Origin: Halobacteriovorax sp.
GTDB lineage: Bacteria > Bdellovibrionota > Bacteriovoracia > Bacteriovoracales > Bacteriovoracaceae
Direction of reading: 5' to 3'
Assembly (NCBI GenBank): GCA_002720865.1
Contig: PBIO01000030.1
Location: forward strand, 186,001 to 250,000
Length of the DNA stretch: 64,000 nt
Shown here: positions 36,117-45,005 of the stretch, piece after piece
Layout of the letters: each line of letters starts with the position of its first letter
Numbering within the stretch: the first letter of the stretch is position 1
The notes under the pieces: generated by a model
What the model saw: the letters and a program-made list of their open reading frames with translations, nothing else
The model's database searches: none
Told to the model about the DNA's origin: nothing
Made by a program: the position numbers and the translations under genes

Positions 36117-36245
36117 CCTCCTTCCATGGTGGCTACTTACCTATTTATTATTGCAGATTTTGTGCCAACTTTCGCCTGGGCATAAGTAGCCGATACCTGC
36201 TTCTAGTGGGGCTTAAGGGCTCCTCCCTAGTGGAGCCAAAGGGTC
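36117..36245 (-). promoter_or_regulatory. Structured leader RNA, candidate riboswitch (pseudoknot)
   Basis: On the minus strand the leader can form, in order: a hairpin of 6-base arms (36237-36232 with 36223-36218, GGCUCC and GGAGCC); strand A (36200-36195, GCAGGU); strand B (36191-36183, GGCUACUUA); a small hairpin UGCC/GGCA (36182-36179 with 36166-36163) around GGCGAAAG; strand A' (36158-36153, AUCUGC); strand B' (36139-36131, UAAGUAGCC). A pairs with A' (one G-U) and B with B' (9 perfect pairs), which is an H-type pseudoknot. The Shine-Dalgarno follows B' by 7 bases. A promoter (TTGTCA at 36282-36277, TATTAG at 36260-36255, 16-base spacing) places the 5' end near 36248. I do not match it to a riboswitch class I know. 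Confidence 0.5.
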
Positions 36246-36354
36246 CGTTTTTCACTAATATTCAGACCTTATCTGGTGACAAAGGGACACGAGATTTTGA
36301 CTCCTAAATCCATGTTTAGAAATGTGAATTCCTTAACTTTCCTTACGGAAATAA

Positions 36355-37047
36355 TTACGAATCGTTACCGGATAATAATTTAGTAGAACTCTCAAGTGTC
36401 TTTGGAATTATACTTGAGTTACTTCTTTCTATGCAGTTTTGGAGGTCACTTCTGGTGTCAATATCTGACCACTGATTCAAAACTTTGACTTTCAGACCTA
36501 ATTGCTCACATTTAGCAACAAGGGAATCAAAGACTCCGTCATTCTCTTTCATTTCCTTATAAAAAGAAAAAATCTCATCGTTCTTTGCTTTAGAGCCTAA
36601 ATAATAAAAGCCTCCATCATTATCAGGTCCAACAAAAACATCAGCTTCATCGATCTTTTGTTTTTTAATATGTGAAAATGGAAAATCAGGAATGTCAGTT
36701 CCCGTAAGGTGAACAAAGGTTTCTCCACTATCTTTGAAGCGCACATCCTCAAAAATATCAGCCAGTCTTTCAAAGAAAGGTTTCTCTTTTTGAAAACTGA
36801 ATTCGTAATCTACGATATGACATTTTAAAAACATATGCCTGAAGTATTCTTCCGTTTGCTTGATGGCCGGAGCACCATGAAAATAGAGATAAGCTTTTGC
36901 CGTATGTTTTTTGTAATTTAAAAAGAAGTCATTAATAAAAGAATCATAAAGCTCATAAGCAGCTTCTTCTCCAACTTCACTGGCCAGGCGAGTTTTTGAG
37001 TAACCCTCGACTGGTCTTTTACCTATAACTGCAAAAACTTGTTTCAT
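36355..37047 (-). CDS. DUF2064/TIGR04282 GT-A-like transferase
   Basis: A 230-residue protein of the family annotated as TIGR04282 glycosyltransferase. Motifs: FAVIGKRPVEGYSKTRLA at the N-terminus (nucleotide-binding loop of the GT-A or nucleotidyltransferase type), HLTGTDIPDFPFSH, and VGPDNDGGFYYLG, with the closing SDIDTRSDLQNC. Members transfer or activate sugars, but no substrate is established for most. It is cytoplasmic. It is separated from groEL by the groESL terminator and lies on the same strand. Confidence 0.85.
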   Translation of the reverse strand: MKQVFAVIGKRPVEGYSKTRLASEVGEEAAYELYDSFINDFFLNYKKHTAKAYLYFHGAPAIKQTEEYFRHMFLKCHIVDYEFSFQKEKPFFERLADIFEDVRFKDSGETFVHLTGTDIPDFPFSHIKKQKIDEADVFVGPDNDGGFYYLGSKAKNDEIFSFYKEMKENDGVFDSLVAKCEQLGLKVKVLNQWSDIDTRSDLQNCIERSNSSIIPKTLESSTKLLSGNDS

Positions 37048-37073
37048 GGTTTTATTCTATCAGGAAATGAGCA

Positions 37074-37101
37074 TAAAAAAAGGACCTCCGAAGAGGTCCT
37101 T
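37074..37101 (-). terminator. Rho-independent terminator after groESL
   Basis: On the minus strand AAGGACCTC, a 4-base loop and GAGGTCCTT make a 9-base stem followed by a run of T. It stands about 33 bases after the groEL stop codon. Confidence 0.9.
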
Positions 37102-37133
37102 ATTATCTTTCTTAATTAATCAGATCAGCTGAA

Positions 37134-39097
<1,964 letters not shown>

Positions 39098-39148
39098 ATT
39101 TCCTCCGTTTAAGCAGAAATGCTGCGATAGTTCATAACTTTAGTTTTA

Positions 39149-39188
39149 ATTGTCTGAGACAATGTAATAGCGACTAGATAAGTGTCAA
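39149..39188 (-). promoter_or_regulatory. groESL promoter with overlapping palindrome
   Basis: On the minus strand, TTGACA (39188-39183) and TACATT (39166-39161) are separated by 16 bases. A perfect dyad, ATTGTCTCAGACAAT (39163-39149), overlaps the -10 and the likely start site. A repressor bound there would block transcription. It is not the HrcA CIRCE sequence (TTAGCACTC-N9-GAGTGCTAA). Confidence 0.55.
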
Positions 39189-39224
39189 GGGCACTTATTT
39201 TAATTTTTTTCTAACCTGCTGAAA

Positions 39225-41918
39225 TTACTTCAGGTCAAACCAGTTAACCCCAATTCCCATATCTACTTTTAGGGGAACCTTGAGCTTAACTACGTTTTCC
39301 ATCTCTTCGACCACTAACTTCTTCATGGCCGCTAGCTCGTCTTCAGGTACTTCGAAAATAAGCTCATCGTGAACCTGAAGAAGCATTTTGGATTTAAGAC
39401 CTTGCTCGGTCATCTTTGAGTCGATCTCTAGCATAGCCAATTTCAAAATATCAGCGGCGGTACCTTGGATTGGAGAATTCACGGCCATTCTCTCTGCCAT
39501 GGCCTTGATGGTTCTATTCTTAGAATGAATATCTGGTAAAAATCTTTTTCTTCCGTTCATTGTGATGGCGTAACCCGTTTCTTCGCATAACTCCTTAAGC
39601 GAGTCTAGATAAGCCTTAACACTCGAAAACTTTTGAAAATAATTTGTAATATAGTCCTTGGCTTCTTTTCTACTGATTCGAAGAGCTTTAGCCAGACCAA
39701 AACTTGATTGACCATACATCAGTCCAAAGTTTACTGCTTTTGCTTTTGATCTTTCATCAGAAGTTACTTCTTCAAGTGGCAGGTTCATCACTTCAGAAGC
39801 TGTTTGACTATGAATATCGGCTCCACTGTTGAACGCCTCAACCATAGTTTCATCTTCTGAAAAATGCGCCAGTAACCTAAGCTCTACTTGCGAGTAATCA
39901 CAAGCCATTAATACATTACCTGGTGAAGCGATAAAACCTTTTCTGATTTTGCGTCCCATTTCAGTTCTAATTGGAATATTTTGCAAGTTAGGATTATTAG
40001 ACGCAAGTCTTCCGGTTGCTGCCACATGCTGATCAAATGTTGTATGCAGCCTTCCCGTTTTTGGGTGAATAAGTAGAGGAAGAGCTTTTACATAAGTTGA
40101 CTGTAGCTTACTTAATTCACGATATTTTAAGATTAAGGCTGGCACAGGACTTAAATCTTTAGATACTAGCTCATCTAAAACTTCGGCGTCAGTTGAATAT
40201 CCTGTTTTTGTTTTCTTTACGACCGGCAGTTCTAATTTTTCAAATAAAAGCGCACCGACCTGTTTTGGCGAATTCAGATTAACTGGCTCACCATCACAAA
40301 AGGTTGAGATTTCATTTTCAATTTCAACTAGGCTCTTTGCTAATTCTTCTTCCATTTCTGCGAAGAAGTCTTGATTTATATTAATCCCCTCAAACTCCAT
40401 TCTATTTAAAACATCAAAAACCTTATCATCCATTTCATAATAGATTTCTTCTAACTCTTTTGCTTTTAATTCTTCTTTAAAAACATTTGCTAAGGCAAGA
40501 ATACTAGAAGCACGCTCTCCAACAATTTTTCGCCTTTCTTCTGGTTCAAGTTCAGTTAGGTATGGGTCTTTTTTACTTAATTCAACAAGTTCGTAATCGA
40601 GATATTCTTTTACTATGCTTACAAACTTGTGATTAGAGCCCGCGTCTAAAACATAATGAGCCTGTATCACATCAAAGTGAGGGGCACTATACTTAATTCC
40701 TTCTCTTAAACAAAAAGATAAATCTTTTTTAACATGCTCTGAACAAAGCTCTACCGTCTCACTAGAAAAAGTATGCTTATAAAGTTCATTTAGTTCTGTC
40801 TTTTTCAAACTTGACGTTGGAATATAAAAAGCTTTATCAGCCTCAATGGAAACACCAATGGCCACAAGTTCTTTTTCTAAAAAGTCATCACTATTATATT
40901 CCGTATGAAAGGCAATAGCTGACGCTGCTTCAATTTCAGCAACCAGCTCCTTAAAGTTAGAACTATTAATTTCAACCGTTTCAATTTCATCTTGCTTTGA
41001 CTGCTCTTTATAACCGGCCCACTCTTGAGCCTTATCAGTCATTCTCGCTTCTTCAACACCTTTTCTAATATCCTCTAGTTTCTTAATGGCTGATTTAAAT
41101 CCTAGATCCTTTAGCCAGCTAATTAAGTCATCTGTGGGATAAAAACTAAACTCCGTTGAGTTTGGATCTTTCCCTAGATCAAAGTCTGTTACGATTTTTG
41201 TTAGAGACTTTGAAAGGAGGGCATCTTCAACATGGTTTTCAAAAGCATTTGTTAATTTTTTTCCTTTAAAAGTATCTTTGGCTTCTATACAAGCTTCCAG
41301 AGTCTTATGTTCCTCTAAGAGTTTTGCCGCTCCTTTTGCACCAATTCCTTTCATTCCAGGAATATTATCCGAGGAGTCACCGACTATTGAAAGATAGTCC
41401 ACGATTTGCTCAGGCCAAACTCCCATCTTATCAAAGACTCCCTGGCGATCGTACTTCACATCCTTCATCGTATCTAAGATAAATACATTATCACCTACGA
41501 ACTGCATGAGGTCTTTATCACCAGAAGCAATAAGAACTTCATCGAAGTGGTCTTTCCATTGAGTCGCTGCCGCTCCCATAATATCGTCAGCTTCATACTC
41601 TTCACTTTCAATCCAAGAAAGTTCTAGTTTTTCAATTAAGGTTTGAATTAAAGCGAATTGTGGAATTAAGTCTTCCGGTGGCGGTGGACGGTGAGCTTTG
41701 TACTCATTATAAATTTCATTTCTAAATGAACCACCTGATGTATCCTTTGCAACTAAAACGTGGGTTGGCCTATAGGAAGAAAATAACTTCATCAGCATAC
41801 TTAAAACACCATGGACTGCATTGATGGGGGTCCCATCTGGAGAATGCAAAGTTCGAATGGCGTAAAAAGCTCTAAAAATAAAGTTACTGACATCTACAAT
41901 AATGAGACGTTTTTTCAT
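39225..41918 (-). CDS. polA: DNA polymerase I
   Basis: An 897-residue family A polymerase. The 5' nuclease domain (about 1-290; SEEYEADDIMGAAATQ, ASGDKDLMQF, GIGAKGAAKLLEEH) and polymerase domain look intact (motif A CDYSQVELRLLAHFSEDE at 673, motif B RSKAKAVNFGLMYGQSSFG at 723, motif C LLQVHDELIFEV at 846). The 3'-5' exonuclease domain (about 315-495) is degenerate: the Exo I Asp of the usual DTE is His338 (FHTE), and the Exo III Tyr-x3-Asp is replaced by ERASSILAL near 468. Proofreading is therefore probably lost, as in Taq. It acts in Okazaki fragment processing and repair. Confidence 0.97.
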   Translation of the reverse strand: MKKRLIIVDVSNFIFRAFYAIRTLHSPDGTPINAVHGVLSMLMKLFSSYRPTHVLVAKDTSGGSFRNEIYNEYKAHRPPPPEDLIPQFALIQTLIEKLELSWIESEEYEADDIMGAAATQWKDHFDEVLIASGDKDLMQFVGDNVFILDTMKDVKYDRQGVFDKMGVWPEQIVDYLSIVGDSSDNIPGMKGIGAKGAAKLLEEHKTLEACIEAKDTFKGKKLTNAFENHVEDALLSKSLTKIVTDFDLGKDPNSTEFSFYPTDDLISWLKDLGFKSAIKKLEDIRKGVEEARMTDKAQEWAGYKEQSKQDEIETVEINSSNFKELVAEIEAASAIAFHTEYNSDDFLEKELVAIGVSIEADKAFYIPTSSLKKTELNELYKHTFSSETVELCSEHVKKDLSFCLREGIKYSAPHFDVIQAHYVLDAGSNHKFVSIVKEYLDYELVELSKKDPYLTELEPEERRKIVGERASSILALANVFKEELKAKELEEIYYEMDDKVFDVLNRMEFEGININQDFFAEMEEELAKSLVEIENEISTFCDGEPVNLNSPKQVGALLFEKLELPVVKKTKTGYSTDAEVLDELVSKDLSPVPALILKYRELSKLQSTYVKALPLLIHPKTGRLHTTFDQHVAATGRLASNNPNLQNIPIRTEMGRKIRKGFIASPGNVLMACDYSQVELRLLAHFSEDETMVEAFNSGADIHSQTASEVMNLPLEEVTSDERSKAKAVNFGLMYGQSSFGLAKALRISRKEAKDYITNYFQKFSSVKAYLDSLKELCEETGYAITMNGRKRFLPDIHSKNRTIKAMAERMAVNSPIQGTAADILKLAMLEIDSKMTEQGLKSKMLLQVHDELIFEVPEDELAAMKKLVVEEMENVVKLKVPLKVDMGIGVNWFDLK

Positions 41919-41958
41919 TGAGACCTCTGGTGAGAAAAATTTGGACTAAGCTATCACT

Positions 41959-42465
41959 TTAGTGACTAGCTTGACTACCAGTGCCCTCAAACCAGGAGGA
42001 TTTTCGATTTTTAATTGCCACATGGCTTCCATCATTGGCCATAACAGAAGTATCTGCCATTACATCACCTAAGCGGTGCCCGCTATCTAACTTATAAAGA
42101 AGATAAACTTCTAAAATTAGAAGAGGAATGCCGACGATAAAAGAAAAGATCCATCCCCAGATTGGCACAACGGCGAACACAAGTGGAATTAAGATCGGCA
42201 AGTTTCTTATGACTGACTGCTTAAGAGTACAAGGCTTTCCATCCTCGAGGGAGATTACGGCAAAGCCCATAAACTTCTTCCCCACCGACTGCCCATTTTG
42301 TAATGAATCAGCAATGGCCATATAGGCCGCTGAAAGCATTAAGCCTAAAGGATAAAAAAATACTGAGAGCAAAAGAACTATAAAGAGATCAATACCTTTC
42401 GCCATTAACCTGCTTAATCTTGCAGCGTTAATCGATCTTTTTAAAAGATACTTTCGGTTACTCAT
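41959..42465 (-). CDS. RDD family membrane protein
   Basis: A 168-residue protein with two to three membrane segments. It fits the RDD family: SRLMAKGIDLFIVLLLSVFF with the Arg and Asp near the first helix, QNGQSVGKKFMGFAVISLED, and a final helix around WIFSFIVGIPLLILEVYLLY, followed by SGHRLGDVMADTSVM. RDD proteins are poorly defined; some may be transporters (Na+/H+ antiport was reported for one). It lies 40 bases upstream of polA on the same strand and may be co-transcribed. Confidence 0.82.
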   Translation of the reverse strand: MSNRKYLLKRSINAARLSRLMAKGIDLFIVLLLSVFFYPLGLMLSAAYMAIADSLQNGQSVGKKFMGFAVISLEDGKPCTLKQSVIRNLPILIPLVFAVVPIWGWIFSFIVGIPLLILEVYLLYKLDSGHRLGDVMADTSVMANDGSHVAIKNRKSSWFEGTGSQASH

Positions 42466-42647
42466 CTATTCTCCGACTCTCGTCTTTGGTTTATTTCGAT
42501 TGTATCTCATTGAATTTTTATAGAACACAAGGATTATTTTTCCATCCTGCGAAAAACTCACCGTGTCATGATCAAGTATCCTTAGTATGTACATAAAGTT
42601 GGCAATGAGTTACATATTTAATTCTGTATTTAAGTTAAGGAGAAAAT

Positions 42648-42968
42648 ATGGGTGCAGTAGGAAAAGTTGACCAAAGTAATTTCGATCAAGATGTACTTAA
42701 ATCTGACAAGCTTGTTCTTGTTGATTTCTGGGCAGAGTGGTGTGGACCATGTCGTCAACTCGCTCCAATATTAGATGAAGTAGCAGGTGAGTCTGAGGCC
42801 GTTAATATTGTTAAAATCAATGTTGATGACAATGGGGACATTGCTCAGAAATATGGAATTCGTGGAATTCCAACCATGATCTTTTTTAAGAACGGTGAAA
42901 TTGCTAAAACTCTTGTTGGTGTTTCAAGTAAAGAAGAGATTAAAAAGTTAGTTGAAGAATTAGGTTAA
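42648..42968 (+). CDS. trxA: Thioredoxin
   Basis: A 106-residue thioredoxin with the active site WCGPCRQ, the buried Asp in LVDFWAEWCGPC, and the cis-Pro in GIRGIPTMIFF. Its length and layout are those of TrxA. It is a cytoplasmic disulfide reductant. AAGGAG precedes the ATG. It stands alone upstream of the motor genes, separated by a hairpin and 189 bases. Confidence 0.97.
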   Translation: MGAVGKVDQSNFDQDVLKSDKLVLVDFWAEWCGPCRQLAPILDEVAGESEAVNIVKINVDDNGDIAQKYGIRGIPTMIFFKNGEIAKTLVGVSSKEEIKKLVEELG

Positions 42969-42982
42969 TTACAACTAAACAA

Positions 42983-43015
42983 TAGGGGCAGAATTTTTTA
43001 TCTCAACTGCCCCTA
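42983..43015. other. Stem-loop after trxA
   Basis: TAGGGGCAG (42983-42991) and CTGCCCCTA (43007-43015) form a perfect 9-base stem with a 15-base loop, 15 bases after the trxA stop. No T-run follows on the plus strand, so it may protect the mRNA end or be a weak terminator. Confidence 0.5.
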
Positions 43016-43157
43016 CCTCATACTCAATTACTCTATTAAAATTCTAGGAAATTCTTTCCAGACGAAAAATTAATCTGTTAGGCGCTCCTTTGCGGTACAA
43101 TATTACTATAAGTAATAGAAATGACAGACCACTCGTTTCAACAGGAGAGAAGGAACA

Positions 43158-43832
43158 ATGGAAACCCAAGCAGTTGAACAAGCCACAGGATTAATGGCAT
43201 CAATAAATGGCCTCGCTGAATTTATTCAAAGCGGAGGTGTCTTCATGTGGGTCATCGTGATCATCTGGGCCTTCGGAATTGCTATTAGTTTAGAAAGATT
43301 TTCGAAGCTATTTTTTAAATTAGATGTTGATGGTGCTTCATTCATGAATGAACTACAAAGATATATTTTATCTAACGATATTCAAGGTGCAATTCGCGTT
43401 TGCTCTGGATCGGTCGCCGCTCTTCCTAGAGTTCTCAAAAGTGGACTTAAAAGAAGTACTCAACAACCAGAACAAATTCAAAATGCAATAGATGCAACAG
43501 CATTAGAAGTAATTCCAAAGGTTGAATTAAGATTAAACTACTTACAGCTTGTAGCGAATATCTCTACTCTTTTTGGTCTTCTTGGAACCATACAAGGTCT
43601 AATCCAATCTTTCGGAGCTGTTGCTGCAGCTGATCCTGCTCAAAAAGCAGAACTCCTGGCCCAAGGTATTTCTAAAGCGATGAATACAACTTTCTTAGGT
43701 CTACTTGCCGCAATATCAATTATGATGCTTCATACTTTCCTATCTTCAAAGTCTGAAAAAATCATAAATGAGATCGATGAGTTTTCAGTGAAGCTTCTTG
43801 ATATGTTAGGAACAAAAAAAGCTGAGGACTAA
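43158..43832 (+). CDS. TolQ/ExbB/MotA-like proton channel protein (AglR-like)
   Basis: A 224-residue MotA/TolQ/ExbB-family protein with three membrane segments (about 30-50, 120-142, 165-190). The family core is readable: VELRLNYLQLVANISTLFGL, LGTIQGLIQSFGAV, and STTFLGL-like NTTFLGLLAAISIMMLHTF. It builds the proton-conducting stator with two TolR-like partners that follow at 2-base and 1-base spacing. One TolQ with two TolR proteins matches AglR, AglQ and AglS of the Myxococcus gliding motor, and the nearby Glt-like operon supports that use over TonB or Tol. Confidence 0.9.
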   Translation: METQAVEQATGLMASINGLAEFIQSGGVFMWVIVIIWAFGIAISLERFSKLFFKLDVDGASFMNELQRYILSNDIQGAIRVCSGSVAALPRVLKSGLKRSTQQPEQIQNAIDATALEVIPKVELRLNYLQLVANISTLFGLLGTIQGLIQSFGAVAAADPAQKAELLAQGISKAMNTTFLGLLAAISIMMLHTFLSSKSEKIINEIDEFSVKLLDMLGTKKAED

Positions 43833-43834
43833 AG

Positions 43835-44386
43835 ATGTATAAAGCTCCCAGTAGAAGAAAAAATAAATCACGTCCGGCTTTTACAAAGCCGAACTTGATT
43901 CCAATTTTAGATGCCGTGTTCATCTTTATATTCTTTTTATTAATGTCTGCTAGCTTTATTAAGATTTATGAAATCCCTAGTGATGTTCCTATTATCTCTT
44001 CTGGAAAACCTTCGAAGAAAAAGCCTTTAGCCTTAACTTTAGTCATTAATAATAACGGTGTTCAAGTTCTCACAGGAGTTCCAAGCAAACCGGTTAACTT
44101 TATAAAAAAGACCGAAGCTGGTGAATACGATAATGAAGCTCTACATAGATACTTGATCCAATTAAAAAAGAGGCACAAATCAGAAAGAGGCGTCATTATT
44201 GAACCTCAAATCGATTTAGTTTATGAAAAACTAGTTAAAATAATGGATGCCGCCAGAATCTTAAGGCCAACGGATGATGCCATATATGGTAAATCAAAAG
44301 AAGGTATCCAAGAAAGAATCAATGTCCTTTTTGATGAAATGATATTTAGCAATATTAGCAGCATCGTTAAAACGAGAGCAAAATAA
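43835..44386 (+). CDS. ExbD/TolR-like motor protein (AglQ/S-like)
   Basis: A 183-residue ExbD/TolR protein. One membrane segment (about 25-45) contains the functional Asp in NLIPILDAVFIFIFFLLMSA, as in ExbD Asp25. The rest is periplasmic (residues 50-183), probably gripping peptidoglycan or the TonB-like partner. It begins 2 bases after the TolQ-like gene and its stop shares one base with the start of the next gene, so the three are translated together. Confidence 0.9.
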   Translation: MYKAPSRRKNKSRPAFTKPNLIPILDAVFIFIFFLLMSASFIKIYEIPSDVPIISSGKPSKKKPLALTLVINNNGVQVLTGVPSKPVNFIKKTEAGEYDNEALHRYLIQLKKRHKSERGVIIEPQIDLVYEKLVKIMDAARILRPTDDAIYGKSKEGIQERINVLFDEMIFSNISSIVKTRAK

Positions 44387-44901
44387 TGAGAAATAGATCG
44401 ATTCGTAATAGAGGAACAAGAAGAAAAAAAGAAGTAATGGATATCGATATTACTTCACTACTAGATATTCTTGTCATCCTGTTAGTATTTTTATTAAAAA
44501 GCTATAACAGTTCGGGACAAGTCTTAACTGTTCCAAAAGGCGTTGATCTTCCAATTTCCGAATCACGTGTGGTAAGCACATCGGGAACTATTGTTCAGGT
44601 CTCTCCAAGCTCACTATGGGTCGACGATCGTGAAGTTCTCACTTATAAGGGAGACCAAAGAGCTGTAAACAATGCATTAGATAGAAGTAATCGTATCATC
44701 CCACTTCTAATAAATTTAAGAAAAAAGAAAGCCGAGATTGAAAGACTTGCGAAACAAGCTCCAAAAGCCAAAAAGTTTACAGGTAAAGTTAATCTTCTGG
44801 TTGATAAATCAATTAAATACTCATTTTTACAAAAAGTTATGCACACAAGTGCTTCTGCTGGTTTTTCACAGTTTAAATTCGTTGTCCTTGGAACTGAGTA
44901 A
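44386..44901 (+). CDS. Second ExbD/TolR-like motor protein (AglQ/S-like)
   Basis: A 171-residue ExbD/TolR protein with basic cytoplasmic N-terminus (RNRSIRNRGTRRKKEV). The membrane segment MDIDITSLLDILVILLVFLL contains the conserved Asp. A periplasmic domain follows. The pair of TolR-like genes after one TolQ-like gene is the AglRQS arrangement. It is ended by a bidirectional terminator shared with the convergent gene cluster. Confidence 0.9.
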   Translation: MRNRSIRNRGTRRKKEVMDIDITSLLDILVILLVFLLKSYNSSGQVLTVPKGVDLPISESRVVSTSGTIVQVSPSSLWVDDREVLTYKGDQRAVNNALDRSNRIIPLLINLRKKKAEIERLAKQAPKAKKFTGKVNLLVDKSIKYSFLQKVMHTSASAGFSQFKFVVLGTE

Positions 44902-44949
44902 TTACCGAACTAAATTAGCGCGGCTCAAAGAATCTCTCTTCACATATTA

Positions 44950-44976
44950 AAAAAGCTCCTAAGATAGGAGCTTTTT
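44950..44976. terminator. Bidirectional Rho-independent terminator
   Basis: AAAAAGCTCCTA (44950-44961), loop AGA, TAGGAGCTTTTT (44965-44976): a 12-base stem with A and T ends on both strands. It separates the converging aglRQS-like and glt-like operons. Confidence 0.92.
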
Positions 44977-45005
44977 AATTTCTTATTATTTTAAATTTGA
45001 GTTAC

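Noticed and set aside
36104-36307. 67-codon plus-strand reading frame in the leader region
   Set aside because: It lies antisense to the structured leader, has no ribosome site and no protein-like composition; the region is better explained as leader RNA.
39098-39224. HrcA CIRCE element before groES
   Set aside because: The TTAGCACTC/GAGTGCTAA arms are absent; a different palindrome is present.
42983-43015. Hairpin after trxA as a Rho-independent terminator
   Set aside because: The stem is strong, but no T-run follows on the plus strand, so I list it only as a stem-loop.
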